A stretch of 64,000 bases of DNA from Mesorhizobium sp. B2-7-1 (GCF_006440735.1 NZ_VFUA01000013.1:28770-92769), one strand, 5' to 3'; counted from the first letter of the stretch, positions 8,524 to 17,392 are shown. The notes: generated by a model from the letters alone, not told the origin. Numbers and translations: made by a program.

Positions 8524-8551
8524 GACGAGCGAGGTTTCGTCTGATGTGACA
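8524..8551 (-). promoter_or_regulatory. Putative ECF41 promoter
   Basis: On the minus strand TGTCACA (8551-8545), a 17-nt spacer and CGTC (8527-8524) match the published ECF41 promoter pattern (TGTCACA, about 16 nt, CGTC). The CGTC element is 32 nt upstream of the ATG of the CMD-like gene, giving a short leader. This supports autoregulation of the CMD-sigma operon. Confidence 0.8.
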
Positions 8552-8742
8552 TGGTGCCGAAATTTTATGCGCCGCCGCCGTCGAGCAGTTGCGCTGTTTT
8601 GATTCAAATAGCCCGCCGCAGCCGAAAAATAACGGCGGCCGCAACGACGGATTCTCGACAATGGCCGGAGCCGATGGCGGCTATCTTGTGCGCTTTCAGC
8701 CCGAGGCTACCGGCCCGGGACGCATGGGAATGGACGCCGGAC

Positions 8743-10239
8743 ATGACAGCCAGAGTGATCGTCCTCGACGCCAAGCCGCTCGGCACAAGCGATGTCGCCG
8801 AGATCGCGCGGCGCAATGCCCGGCTTGTGCTCGGCGAGGAAGCCATGCGCCGCATCCGCGCCAGCCGCGCCCTCATCGAGCACCTCACCCAGCTCGGCAA
8901 GCCGCTCTACGGTGTCACCACCGGGCTTGGCGCCTGTGTCGACACGCCGCTGGCGCAGGCCGACCTTATCGCCTTCCAGCACAGCGTGCCGCTCAGCCAC
9001 TCGATGGGCGCCGGACCGTCGCTGCCGACCGAGGCGGTGCGGGCGCTGATGGTCGCGCGCATCTGCGGCATGGCAACGGGCGGCACCGGCACCTCCGAGG
9101 GCGTCGTCATGGGCCTGGTCGCGGCGCTCAATGCCGGCGTCCATCCGGTCATTCCGAGCTGGGGCTCAGTGGGCGCCGCGGATCTCGCGCCGCTCGGCCA
9201 TCTGGCGCGGGCGCTGCGCGGCGACGGCGAGAGCGAGTACCAGGGCAGGATCATGCCATCGGCCGAGGCGCTCAAGCTCGCCGGGCTCGAACCCCTCGAC
9301 CTGCGCGAGAAGGACGGCCACGCCATCATCGTCGCCAACAGCCTGTCCACAGGAACGGCCTGCCTCGCCCTCGAGGAGGTTGCGTGCCTGATCGACTGGT
9401 CGCTGGCGGCGGTGGCGCTGAACTACGAGGCATTCCGCTCATCGCTCAAGGCCATCGACCAGGACGCGCTGGCGGCGCGGCCGGCCTTCGGCCAAGTCGA
9501 GATCGGCGCAAGGCTGCGGGCGGAGCTTTCAGGCTCCGGGCTGTGGCAGGAGAACGCCGCGCGGCGCCTGCAGGATCCGCTCAGCTTCCGCTGCGTGCCG
9601 CAGGTATGGGGTGGCCTGCTGCATGCCTATGAGCAGGCGAAGCTCGCGACGGAGATCGAGCTCGGCCATTCCGGCGACAATCCGGTCATCCTGCCCGAAG
9701 CCGAACGGGTCGTCTCCAACGGCAATTTCGACCTCACCGCCTTCACGCTGACCTGGGAAAACCTCGGCCAGGCGCTAGCGCATTGCGCGGTCGGCACCGC
9801 CAACCGCTCGATGAAGCTGATGTCGCCGACGGTGGCGGAGCTGCCGCGCTTCCTGTCAGCCAGAGGCGGCAGCCGCCAGGGCTATGCCGAACTGCAGAAG
9901 CCGGTCGCGGCGCTCGAAGCCGAAATCCGCCACCTCGCCAATCCGATGTCGCTCAGCCCTCTCCCCATCTCGGACGGCGTCGAGGACCAGTCGTCGATGG
10001 CGCCGCGCGTGGTGGCCAAGACGGCAGGGATCATCGAGCGGCTGCGCTATCTGGTGGCGATGGAGCTGATCTTCGCCGCCACCGGCGTGGAACTGCGCGG
10101 CGTGCTGGACAGCATGGGCGAAGGCCCGAGGCGCAGCTATGACGCCGTGCGGGCGCTGGTCGCCCCGCTCGACGACGACCGCGAGATGAGCGCCGACATG
10201 GCGCGCGTCGCGCGCATGGTGGCGGGGCCGCGGCTGTAG
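8743..10239 (+). CDS. Histidine/phenylalanine ammonia-lyase family protein lacking the MIO serine
   Basis: 498 residues from the ATG at 8743, the length of bacterial HutH. Family residues are present: the active-site tyrosine loop LYGVTTGLG (55-63), an asparagine in VANSLSTG, QDPLSFRCVPQV with the arginine that binds the carboxylate, SGDNPVI, NGNFD and VEDQSSMAPR. The segment that should read GSVGASGDLAPL, whose Ala-Ser-Gly cyclises to the electrophilic MIO group, reads GSVGAADLAPLGH (141-153): one residue shorter and without serine. Ordinary ammonia-lyase chemistry is therefore doubtful. No hutU/hutI/hutG genes are nearby. It is divergent from the ECF41 operon and monocistronic. The start is the first ATG consistent with family length; its ribosome site is weak. 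Confidence 0.85.
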   Translation: MTARVIVLDAKPLGTSDVAEIARRNARLVLGEEAMRRIRASRALIEHLTQLGKPLYGVTTGLGACVDTPLAQADLIAFQHSVPLSHSMGAGPSLPTEAVRALMVARICGMATGGTGTSEGVVMGLVAALNAGVHPVIPSWGSVGAADLAPLGHLARALRGDGESEYQGRIMPSAEALKLAGLEPLDLREKDGHAIIVANSLSTGTACLALEEVACLIDWSLAAVALNYEAFRSSLKAIDQDALAARPAFGQVEIGARLRAELSGSGLWQENAARRLQDPLSFRCVPQVWGGLLHAYEQAKLATEIELGHSGDNPVILPEAERVVSNGNFDLTAFTLTWENLGQALAHCAVGTANRSMKLMSPTVAELPRFLSARGGSRQGYAELQKPVAALEAEIRHLANPMSLSPLPISDGVEDQSSMAPRVVAKTAGIIERLRYLVAMELIFAATGVELRGVLDSMGEGPRRSYDAVRALVAPLDDDREMSADMARVARMVAGPRL

Positions 10240-10304
10240 CGAGCCAGGAGGCCCGCGTAACCGCCGCACCGGTCGACGCAGCACCCGTTCGGGATGCTAC
10301 GGCC

Positions 10305-11072
10305 TCAATGGTAGTAGATGCCGCCGTCGACGTTGAGCGCCTGGCCGGTGACGAAGGCCGACAGGTCCGAGGCGAAGAACAACACCGGTCCGATGATGTC
10401 TTCCGGCGCACCGAGGCGCTTCAGCGCGGCGACGTCCTCCCAATGGCGGATCGCCGCCTCGCTGCCAAGATTGTTCTTGCCCATCTCGGTCAGGATGATG
10501 CCAGGGCAGATCGCGTTGACGGTAACGCCGTCCATGCCGACCTCCTGCGCCAGCACGCGGGTGAGCGTGATCACCACCGCCTTCGTCGCGGCGTAGTGGC
10601 CCTGCGTCGGCACGCCCTGGCGGCCGGCGATCGAGGCGATGTTGATCACCCTGCCCGATTTCCTGGCGCGCATATGCGGCAGCACCGCCTGGCACATCAT
10701 CAGCACGCCCTTGGCGTTGATGTCGAAATGCGCGTCCCAATTGGCCTCGTCGAGATCCTGCAGCAGGCTGGGCTTCAGGATGCCGGCGTTGTTGACCAGT
10801 ACGTCGATGCTGCCCGCCGCCTTGAGCAGCGCCTGCGCGGTCGCTTCGATGTCCTTCTTCTTGCTGACGTCCATCGTGTAGACATAGGCCTTGCGGCCGG
10901 CCGCCTCGATCTCGCCCTTGGTGGTGTCGAGTTCCGCCGCCTGCGAGGGCAGATCGGTGATGGCGACGTCGAAGCCCGCTTCGGCGAGCCCCTTCGCGAG
11001 CGCCCTGCCGATGCCGCGGCTCGCGCCGGTCACGAGAGCCGTCTTGCCCCTCGCCTCAGGAAGAATGGTCAT
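10305..11072 (-). CDS. SDR-family oxidoreductase (polyol/sugar dehydrogenase-like)
   Basis: 255 residues, a classical SDR: cofactor motif TGASRGIGRALAKGL (about 16-30), NNAGIL, catalytic Ser in NIASIAG and YAATK, and the VNAICPGIILTEM loop. Asp in ITDLPS after beta-2 favours NAD(H) over NADP(H). Last gene of the sugar-importer operon; its ATG overlaps the TGA of the PfkB kinase gene (ATGA). It probably interconverts a hydroxyl and a keto group of the imported sugar or polyol. A longer in-frame start upstream would overlap the kinase gene and is rejected. Confidence 0.88.
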   Translation of the reverse strand: MTILPEARGKTALVTGASRGIGRALAKGLAEAGFDVAITDLPSQAAELDTTKGEIEAAGRKAYVYTMDVSKKKDIEATAQALLKAAGSIDVLVNNAGILKPSLLQDLDEANWDAHFDINAKGVLMMCQAVLPHMRARKSGRVINIASIAGRQGVPTQGHYAATKAVVITLTRVLAQEVGMDGVTVNAICPGIILTEMGKNNLGSEAAIRHWEDVAALKRLGAPEDIIGPVLFFASDLSAFVTGQALNVDGGIYYH

Positions 11073-12034
11073 GCTGCTTCCACCTTTGATGTCTTGACCG
11101 GAAGCGAGTTCATCGCCGCGACCGTGTCGTCGAATGAAACGAGTTTGCCGTCGGAGCCCAGCCCCATCGCCACCTTGGCGGCGACCGCGCTGGCAAAGCG
11201 CGCGGACTGCTTGAGGTCCCAGCCCTTGACGATGCCGACGATGATGCCGGCGGTGAAGGAGTCGCCGCAGCCCGTGGTGTCGAAAACCTCGACCTCGAAG
11301 GCCGGCAGATGAAAATCCTCGCCATGTTCGGGCGAGACATAGACGCCGCCGGCGCCAAGCGTCAGGATACAATTCTTCACGCCCCTCGCCTTGAAGAAGG
11401 CGGCGACGCGGGCCGGTTCGCGGTCATGCGCCATCTCGCCGGCCTCATCGATGCTCGGCACGAAATAGTCGATGTAAGGAAGGCACGGCTCGACCAGCTT
11501 CCAGGTCTCCGGCGTCGCCTGGATCAGATCGAAGGTGGTGACGCGGCCAAGCGCCTTGGCGCGCTTCAAAAGCCTGACGGTCGGCTCGCCGTCGAAGCGC
11601 TTCAACAGGCCGGTGCCGCCGACATGGACGACGGTCGCGTCGAGCGCCGCATCGAGATCGGCATCGGCAACTTCGAACAAGGTGGCCGTGCCCGGCACAT
11701 GCAAAGCGGGACGTTCGCCGTTCGGCCGCACCGGCAAAATGGTGGACGAGGTCTGGACGCTGCCGTCGCGGCGCACGAGGCTCGTCTCCAGGCCGTATTT
11801 CTTCAGCTTGGCGAGGAACCAGTCACCCATGTCGTCGGTGCCGAGCGTGGTGACGGCACGGGTCTTCAGGCCAAGGATGGCGCAGTCCATGCCGGTCGCG
11901 CCCGCCGTGCCGGCGACGGTCATGCGGATCTCCTCGATATAGTCGGCGCGGCCGCCTTCGGGGATGCGCGAGACCGGTCGTCCCAGGATGTCGAGGACGT
12001 AGAAGCCGATCGAGCTGACGTCGAATTGGGGCAT
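11069..12034 (-). CDS. PfkB/ribokinase-family carbohydrate kinase
   Basis: 321 residues. The second PfkB signature is clear: FDTTGCGDSFTAGIIVG (about 247-263), with the catalytic Asp in GCGD and a cysteine where alanine is usual. The first signature is degenerate (TVAGTAGATGMDCAILG in place of GG..N.A), so it belongs to a divergent subfamily. It should phosphorylate a sugar, ketose or nucleoside-like hydroxyl using ATP. The start at 12034 is 20 nt after the permease gene; the frame remains open far upstream but there it shadows the permease. In context it would phosphorylate the product of the first SDR for cleavage by the class II aldolase. Confidence 0.88.
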   Translation of the reverse strand: MPQFDVSSIGFYVLDILGRPVSRIPEGGRADYIEEIRMTVAGTAGATGMDCAILGLKTRAVTTLGTDDMGDWFLAKLKKYGLETSLVRRDGSVQTSSTILPVRPNGERPALHVPGTATLFEVADADLDAALDATVVHVGGTGLLKRFDGEPTVRLLKRAKALGRVTTFDLIQATPETWKLVEPCLPYIDYFVPSIDEAGEMAHDREPARVAAFFKARGVKNCILTLGAGGVYVSPEHGEDFHLPAFEVEVFDTTGCGDSFTAGIIVGIVKGWDLKQSARFASAVAAKVAMGLGSDGKLVSFDDTVAAMNSLPVKTSKVEAA

Positions 12035-12054
12035 GGCTGACTGACCTTTCGAAT

Positions 12055-13041
12055 TCAATGAGCGGCGCGGCGCAGGCCGAAGCTCGCGGCCAGCACCAGG
12101 AAGACGAGCACGCCGATGCCGACCTGCTGCCAGTAGAAATTCCAGCCGACGAGCAGCAGCCCGTTCTTGACGATGGCGAGCAGCAACACGCCGAGCAGCG
12201 TACCGATGACCGAAGGCTTGCGCTCGCGGCTCAGCGTCGTGCCGATGAAGGTGGCGCCGATCGCGTCGAGCAGGAAGGCGTTGCCAGACAGCGGCACGTA
12301 GGACTTCACCGTCGCCGACAGCAGGATGCCGGTGACGCCGGAGAGCAGCGCGCACAGCACATGCACCATCGACAATTCGCGCGGCACGCGGATGCCGGAA
12401 TACCAGGCCACGCCCGGCTGCGCGCCCATGGCCTGGACATAGCGGCCGAAGACCGAGCGATGCAGCAGGAGATGGACCGCGACGGCGAGCACGATCAGCA
12501 CGATGACCGGCGTCGGCATCCCGAACAGAGCGGTGCGGGCGATGGCGTTGAACTGGTCTGCTGCATAACCACTTGTGAGATAGATCGGCTGGCCGCCGCT
12601 GGTGGCGAGCTGCTGCGTGCTCTGGCCGATGAAGAGCACGCCGAGCGTTGCGAGGAACGGGCTGATGTTGAGCCTGGTGATGAGGATCGCGTTGAGGATG
12701 CCGACGATCAGCGCGGCGCCGAGCCCGCCCGCGACGCCGACCACGCCGCTGTAGCCGGCGGCCAGAAGCATGACGAAGATCATGCTCGCCATGTCGACGG
12801 AGACGCCGACCGAGAGATCGATGCCCCCCGACGAGATGACGATGGTAAGGCCGAGCGCCACGATCGCCAGCATGACGACGTTGTTGACCAACACGTTGAA
12901 GAGGTTGGCAGGCGTCAGGAAAGTCGGGCTCGCCACGGCGAAGAAGATGACGATCGCGGCAAAGGCGATGAGCACGCTGTATTTGGCGAGGAAGCCGCGC
13001 AAGCTCGCCTTGGTGTTGTTGTCGTTGGCCGAGACGCTCAT
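12055..13041 (-). CDS. Ribose-type ABC transporter permease (RbsC-like)
   Basis: 328 residues with about ten membrane segments. It carries the BPD_transp_2 hallmark GLTIVISSGGIDLSVGVSVDM (about 63-83) and the cytoplasmic loop RSVFGRYVQAMGAQPGVAWYSGI (about 195-217) used for coupling to the ATPase. Second of two tandem permeases; its ATG overlaps the stop of the first by four bases. The pair probably works as a heterodimer. The start at 13041 is fixed by that overlap. Confidence 0.92.
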   Translation of the reverse strand: MSVSANDNNTKASLRGFLAKYSVLIAFAAIVIFFAVASPTFLTPANLFNVLVNNVVMLAIVALGLTIVISSGGIDLSVGVSVDMASMIFVMLLAAGYSGVVGVAGGLGAALIVGILNAILITRLNISPFLATLGVLFIGQSTQQLATSGGQPIYLTSGYAADQFNAIARTALFGMPTPVIVLIVLAVAVHLLLHRSVFGRYVQAMGAQPGVAWYSGIRVPRELSMVHVLCALLSGVTGILLSATVKSYVPLSGNAFLLDAIGATFIGTTLSRERKPSVIGTLLGVLLLAIVKNGLLLVGWNFYWQQVGIGVLVFLVLAASFGLRRAAH

Positions 13042-14069
13042 CGCGAACCCTCCGAACCGCGGGCAAAGGATGTGATCGCCACCACCAGCAGGATCAGCGC
13101 GCCCTGAACGCCGTTGACCCAGTAGCTGGAGACGTTGAGCAACTGGAAGCCGTTGGCCAAAAGGCCGATGAACAGCACGCTGAGCAGCGTGCCGCCCATG
13201 GTCGGCACGAAGCGGCGGGAAAAGACGGTGCCGAGCAGTGCCGCGGCCAGCACCGACAGCAGCAGCTCGCCGGAGCCGGGTGTGCTGGCCGACAGGCGCG
13301 ATACAGTGAGGATGCTCGCCACCGCCGCGCAGAAGCCGCTCAGCACATAGGTGAAGGACACATAGAATGGCACGCTGAGGCCCGCCGCGCGGGCCGCTTC
13401 GGGATGGCCGCCGACCGCGTAGAGCCTGAGCCCGAACGACGTGCCATGGACAATCACGATCATGATCGCGGAGAAGACGATCAGCGCCCAGGCCAGCGCG
13501 GAGATGCCGAGGAAACTCCCCGAAACCAGCACGCCGAGTAGCGGGGAGGATGCGCCGACGACCGTGTTCTGGGTAAGCGTTAGTTCCATGCCGGCAGCGA
13601 CATTGAGCACGGCAAGCGTGGCGAGCAGCGGCAGGATGCCGAGGCCGACCACGGCAAGGGCGTTGAGCGCGCCGACCGCCATGCCGACGGCGATCGCCGC
13701 AAGCACCGAGAGGAAGTCGCCATAGCCCATCGACAGAAGCGTCGCATAGACGGCGGCACAGAGCCCCATATTGGCGGCGATCGACAGGTCGATGCCGCCT
13801 TCGGTGACGTCCGAGCCACCGCCGATGATGACCGCGGTCATGCCATAGGCGAGCACGCCCAGGATTGCCGACTGCTCGACGACGTTGATCAGGTTGAAGG
13901 TCGAGGTGAAACCAGGCGCGAAGATGACGAAATAGGCCATGATCGCGGCAAAGGCGGCGATCGCGCCGAGTCGCACGACGAGCGCTCCGAAGCGCCGGCC
14001 GGCGCTCTTGGCGGCGGCTTGTTTTTCGTCGGAAACGCCGGCTTCGGTGTGGAGGACAGTCGCGCTCAT
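13038..14069 (-). CDS. Ribose-type ABC transporter permease (RbsC-like)
   Basis: 343 residues and about nine to ten membrane helices, with a polar N-terminal extension of about 25 residues. It has the family motif AVIIGGGSDVTEGGIDLS (about 85-102), here with the insertion 'SDVTEG' relative to its neighbour, and the loop GTSFGLRLYAVGGHPEAARA for ATPase contact. Its start overlaps the end of the ATPase gene (14066-14069, ATGA). Confidence 0.91.
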   Translation of the reverse strand: MSATVLHTEAGVSDEKQAAAKSAGRRFGALVVRLGAIAAFAAIMAYFVIFAPGFTSTFNLINVVEQSAILGVLAYGMTAVIIGGGSDVTEGGIDLSIAANMGLCAAVYATLLSMGYGDFLSVLAAIAVGMAVGALNALAVVGLGILPLLATLAVLNVAAGMELTLTQNTVVGASSPLLGVLVSGSFLGISALAWALIVFSAIMIVIVHGTSFGLRLYAVGGHPEAARAAGLSVPFYVSFTYVLSGFCAAVASILTVSRLSASTPGSGELLLSVLAAALLGTVFSRRFVPTMGGTLLSVLFIGLLANGFQLLNVSSYWVNGVQGALILLVVAITSFARGSEGSR

Positions 14070-15592
14070 GCGGCCACTCCATCAGCGTTCGAGCGCGCGC
14101 CGGACGAAGCCGCCAGCAGCGCGTCGCTGTTCATTGCAGGACCGGAGAAGCTGCCCGCAAGCCGACCGCGATAGACCACCAGCACGCGGTCGCAGACCCC
14201 TACCAGCTCCAGCAGGTCGGAGGAAAGAAGCAGGATCGCCGCGCCCTCGCCCGCCAGGCGATTGAGGAGGTTGTAGATCTCGACCTTGGCGCCGACATCG
14301 ACGGCGACCGTCGGCTCGTCCAGCACATAGACGCGCGACTGGCAGCTCAGCCATTTGGCGATGGCTACCTTCTGCTGGTTGCCGCCGGAGAGCTCGCGCA
14401 CCAGCGCGTCGCGGTGCGGCGTCTTGATCGACAGTTCCTTGATCAGTCCGTCGACCGCCTGGTTCTCACTGCTCCGGCTGACCATGCCAGTCCGCGAATA
14501 GCGGCGCAGGCTGGCCAAGGAAATGTTCTCGCGCACCGACAGGCCGAGCGCCACGCCGTGGGCGCGACGATCTTCCGGCAACATCGCTATGCCGTCGCGC
14601 ACCGCCTTGACCGGCGTCGACAGCGACAGCTCCCTGCCCTCGACCCTGACCTGGCCGCCATCGGCGGTCTTGAGGCCAAACAGGCACTGGACGATTTCCT
14701 TGGCGCCGGAGCCCAGCAAACCGGTCAGGCCGACAATTTCGCCGGCGCGCACGTTGAAGCCGATGTTTTCGAAACTGCCGCCGAGGCGGAGATTGGAAAC
14801 CTCAAGCACCGGCGCGCCAAGCTCGACCGCGCGCTTCGGAAACATCTCGCCGACATCGCGGGCGATCATCATCGAGATGATCTCGTCGATCGGGGTTACG
14901 CGCGGATCGACCGTGCCGACATCGGTGCCGTTGCGCATCACGGTGACGCGGTCGCAGAGCTTCTCGATCTCCTGCATGTAATGGGAAATGAAGACCACGG
15001 CGATGCCGTCGTCGCGCAGCCGGCGCAGCACGTCGAACAGGCTGTCGACCTCGCGCTTGACCAGCGCCGCCGTCGGCTCGTCCAGCACAAGCACAGAGGC
15101 CTTTTGCGCCAGAGCGCGGGTGATCTGGACGACCTTCTGCTGCGCGGTCGTCAGGTCCTTGACCAAGGTCCCGGCCGGCAGTTCCATGCCGAAGAAGCGC
15201 TTCAACAGGTCCGCGGCCTTGCGCTCCATGGCGCGTCGGCTGACGAACGGGCCGAGGCCGATTTCGTGGCCGAGGAAGACTGCCTCGCCGACAGTCGCGG
15301 TCGGCACCAGGAGCCTGTCTTGATGGATGAAGTGCACGCCGAGTTTTTCGACCGAAGCCGGCGTCAGCGTGCTGGCCGTCTCGCCATTGATGACGATCGA
15401 GCCGCTGTCCGGCTTGATGATGCCGGCTAGCACCTTGATGATGGTCGACTTGCCGGCGCCGTTCTGGCCGACAAGGCCGAGGATCGAGCCGCGCGCGATC
15501 TCGAGGTTCGCGTCTTCCAAGGCGCGCACCGGACCGAACCGCTTCGATATGCCCGTCATCGACACAGCAATTTCACGCTTTGCTGTCTGCAT
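14066..15592 (-). CDS. Ribose-type ABC transporter ATP-binding protein (RbsA-like, duplicated ATPase)
   Basis: 508 residues containing two ATPase halves. Half 1: Walker A VGQNGAGKSTIIK (about 35-47), degenerate signature LTTAQQKVVQI, Walker B VLVLDEPTAAL. Half 2: degenerate Walker A GLLGSGAKEIV, canonical signature LSGGNQQKVAIAKWL (about 400), Walker B VYVLDEPTVAVDVG. That pattern of one intact and one degenerate site is normal for RbsA/XylG/MglA. I take the ATG at 15592, with GGGA 9 nt upstream, over an in-frame TTG at 15601. It follows the binding-protein gene after a strong hairpin. Confidence 0.93.
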   Translation of the reverse strand: MQTAKREIAVSMTGISKRFGPVRALEDANLEIARGSILGLVGQNGAGKSTIIKVLAGIIKPDSGSIVINGETASTLTPASVEKLGVHFIHQDRLLVPTATVGEAVFLGHEIGLGPFVSRRAMERKAADLLKRFFGMELPAGTLVKDLTTAQQKVVQITRALAQKASVLVLDEPTAALVKREVDSLFDVLRRLRDDGIAVVFISHYMQEIEKLCDRVTVMRNGTDVGTVDPRVTPIDEIISMMIARDVGEMFPKRAVELGAPVLEVSNLRLGGSFENIGFNVRAGEIVGLTGLLGSGAKEIVQCLFGLKTADGGQVRVEGRELSLSTPVKAVRDGIAMLPEDRRAHGVALGLSVRENISLASLRRYSRTGMVSRSSENQAVDGLIKELSIKTPHRDALVRELSGGNQQKVAIAKWLSCQSRVYVLDEPTVAVDVGAKVEIYNLLNRLAGEGAAILLLSSDLLELVGVCDRVLVVYRGRLAGSFSGPAMNSDALLAASSGARSNADGVAA

Positions 15593-15615
15593 GGCCGTCA
15601 ATCCCGATTGGATGT

Positions 15616-15647
15616 GGCGGGCAGCCGCGTAGGCGCGGCTGCCCGCC
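15616..15647 (-). other. Intercistronic stem-loop between sugar-binding protein gene and ATPase gene
   Basis: A perfect 14-bp GC-rich stem (15616-15629 with 15634-15647) and a 4-nt loop TAGG (15630-15633). It begins 14 nt after the binding-protein stop. No T-tract follows, and the ATPase ribosome site comes shortly after, so partial termination or 3'-end protection of the binding-protein mRNA is more likely than full termination. Confidence 0.8.
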
Positions 15648-15660
15648 GTTTCGTTCCGTC

Positions 15661-16662
15661 TTATTTAACGCCTGCTTTCTCGGCGGCGTCGAGGAACGGC
15701 TTTCCTTTTTCGGCGGCATTTTCCTTGTTGATCAGCACTGACGGAACGAAGGTGAAGGGCGGCACCTTCTGGCCGGCCAGGTACTTGGCGGCGTTGTCGA
15801 CCGAAGTCTTGCCGATCTCATAGGGCTGCTGCGCCGCGACCGCGCCGGCCGACGACTTCGGATCCATCACCATCTTGATGACTTCCGGGCTGCCGTCGAT
15901 GCCGTAGGTCTTGACCTCGTTGCGGCCGGCGGCTTCAACCGCCTGCGTGGCGCCGATCTGCGGCACGTCCCAACAGGCCCAGACTGCGCCGATCGAGCCT
16001 TTCTCGGGCGACTTGGTCAGCATGTCGGTGACGTTGGAATAGGCGCTCTGCACCGTGTTCGGGATGACGTCGCGCAGCTCCGGCTCGACGATCTTCACAT
16101 CCGGGAACGAGGTCAGCACATATTTCAGCTGGTCGTAGCGGATCTTGCAGACCGGCACGCTGTAGAAGCCGTTGAAGACCAGCACATTGCCCTTGCCGCC
16201 CATGTCGGCGACCATCTGCAAGGCGATCTCGGCGCCGATGTTGTAGTTGTTGGAGGTGGTGTTGTTGATAGCGTGCGGCGTCGCGGTGTCGACCGTGAAC
16301 AGCGGAATGCCGGCGTCGCGGATCTTCTGCAGCCACGGGTTCAGCACTTCGAGGTTGCCGAGCTGCTCGATGATGGCGTCAGGCTTCTGCGCGATCAGCG
16401 TCTGCAACTGCGCGATCTGCTGCTGGTCCTTGCGGCCGGCATCGAGCGCGATCACCTCACCGCCGAGCTCCTTGACGCGGTCCTGGATACCCCGGAACGC
16501 CATCAGGTCCCAATAATGGTCGGTGCCGATGGCAGAGACGCCGATGCGCTTGCCCTTGAGCGACAACTCCTCTGCCGTCGCGCCGGAGATGGCGGCAAGG
16601 CTGCAAGCCGCCGCCAACCCCAGGGCGAGCGCCTTGACGAGGCCTTTCATGGATCTGGTCAT
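15661..16662 (-). CDS. Periplasmic sugar-binding protein (RbsB-like)
   Basis: 333 residues. A signal peptide covers about residues 1-30 (Arg/Lys then LVKALALGLAAACSLAAIS, cleavage at ATA or nearby). The mature chain begins LKGKRIGVSAIGTDHYWDL, the Peripla_BP_4 start with an aromatic ligand platform, followed by EQLGNLEVLNPWLQKI and the domain-2 strand TYGIDGSPEVIKMV with the usual GxDGxPE-type ligand Asp. The start at 16662 has GGGAGGA 7 nt upstream. It feeds the two-permease importer. The ligand is most likely a sugar, sugar acid or polyol; sequence alone does not say which. Confidence 0.9.
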   Translation of the reverse strand: MTRSMKGLVKALALGLAAACSLAAISGATAEELSLKGKRIGVSAIGTDHYWDLMAFRGIQDRVKELGGEVIALDAGRKDQQQIAQLQTLIAQKPDAIIEQLGNLEVLNPWLQKIRDAGIPLFTVDTATPHAINNTTSNNYNIGAEIALQMVADMGGKGNVLVFNGFYSVPVCKIRYDQLKYVLTSFPDVKIVEPELRDVIPNTVQSAYSNVTDMLTKSPEKGSIGAVWACWDVPQIGATQAVEAAGRNEVKTYGIDGSPEVIKMVMDPKSSAGAVAAQQPYEIGKTSVDNAAKYLAGQKVPPFTFVPSVLINKENAAEKGKPFLDAAEKAGVK

Positions 16663-16732
16663 TTCATTTCCTCCCTTGTTGATCGCTCCGGGCCTTCCCG
16701 GAGGATATGCGAAACAGTGGATCGCTGCCTCC

Positions 16733-17392
16733 TCAGGCAGCGGCGTCATTGTCGCGCAGGCCATAGCTCGCCATGCGCTTGATGACGTTTTCGATCTCCT
16801 CGTCGGACAGGATCGGCGGCTCGCCGATCTGCAGAGCGCCGTGATACTGGCGCGCCAGCGTCTCGACCTCGACGGCCAGCCACATCGCCTGGGCAAGGTT
16901 CGACCCGACGGCGATCATGCCGTGCTGGGCAAGCAGGCAGGCCTTGCGGTCGCGCAACGCCTCCACGGCATGCGCTGAAAGCTCCGCCGTGCCGAAGGTG
17001 GCGTAGGGCGCGCAGCGTATGTCGCTGCCGCCGGCTACCGCGACCATGTAATGGATCGCCGGTATCTTCCGGCCCATGATGGCGATCGTCGTGCAGTAGG
17101 TCGGATGCGCGTGGACGACGGCGTTGACCTCGGGCCGCGCCTTCATGATGTCGAGATGGAAGCGCCATTCGCTGGACGGCGGCAAACGTCCGTCGACCTC
17201 GCCATCCCAACCCATGAAGACGATGTCTTCCGGCTGCAGCGCGTCATAGGGTGTGCTGGTCGGCGAGATCAGCATGCCCTCGCCATGGCGCCGGCTGATG
17301 TTGCCTGAAGTGCCCTGGTTGATGCCCAGCGCGTTCATCTCGATGCAGGCGTCGATGATTGCCTGGCGCGCCTCGAGGTCCGAAAGGGTCAT
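16733..17392 (-). CDS. Class II aldolase/adducin-family protein
   Basis: 219 residues. It has the family motifs GTSGNISRRHG (phosphate/substrate loop), the zinc ligands HAHPTY (H-x-H) and AQHGMIAVG (third His), and the catalytic Glu in SSEWRFH. Such enzymes (FucA, AraD, RhaD, Ald2-type) cleave or epimerise phosphorylated or free ketoses through a Zn enediolate. I take the ATG at 17392; a TTG four codons upstream is possible. It lies between an SDR gene and the binding-protein gene, so in this pathway it most likely cleaves the phosphorylated intermediate made by the PfkB kinase. Confidence 0.9.
   Translation of the reverse strand: MTLSDLEARQAIIDACIEMNALGINQGTSGNISRRHGEGMLISPTSTPYDALQPEDIVFMGWDGEVDGRLPPSSEWRFHLDIMKARPEVNAVVHAHPTYCTTIAIMGRKIPAIHYMVAVAGGSDIRCAPYATFGTAELSAHAVEALRDRKACLLAQHGMIAVGSNLAQAMWLAVEVETLARQYHGALQIGEPPILSDEEIENVIKRMASYGLRDNDAAA

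Noticed and set aside
11069..14082. Very long minus-strand frames continuing upstream from the PfkB kinase (to 13066) and from the second permease (to 14082).
   Set aside because: The upstream parts are Arg-rich shadows of the permease genes. Internal ATGs at 12034 and 13041 fit family starts, and the latter overlaps its neighbour by four bases.
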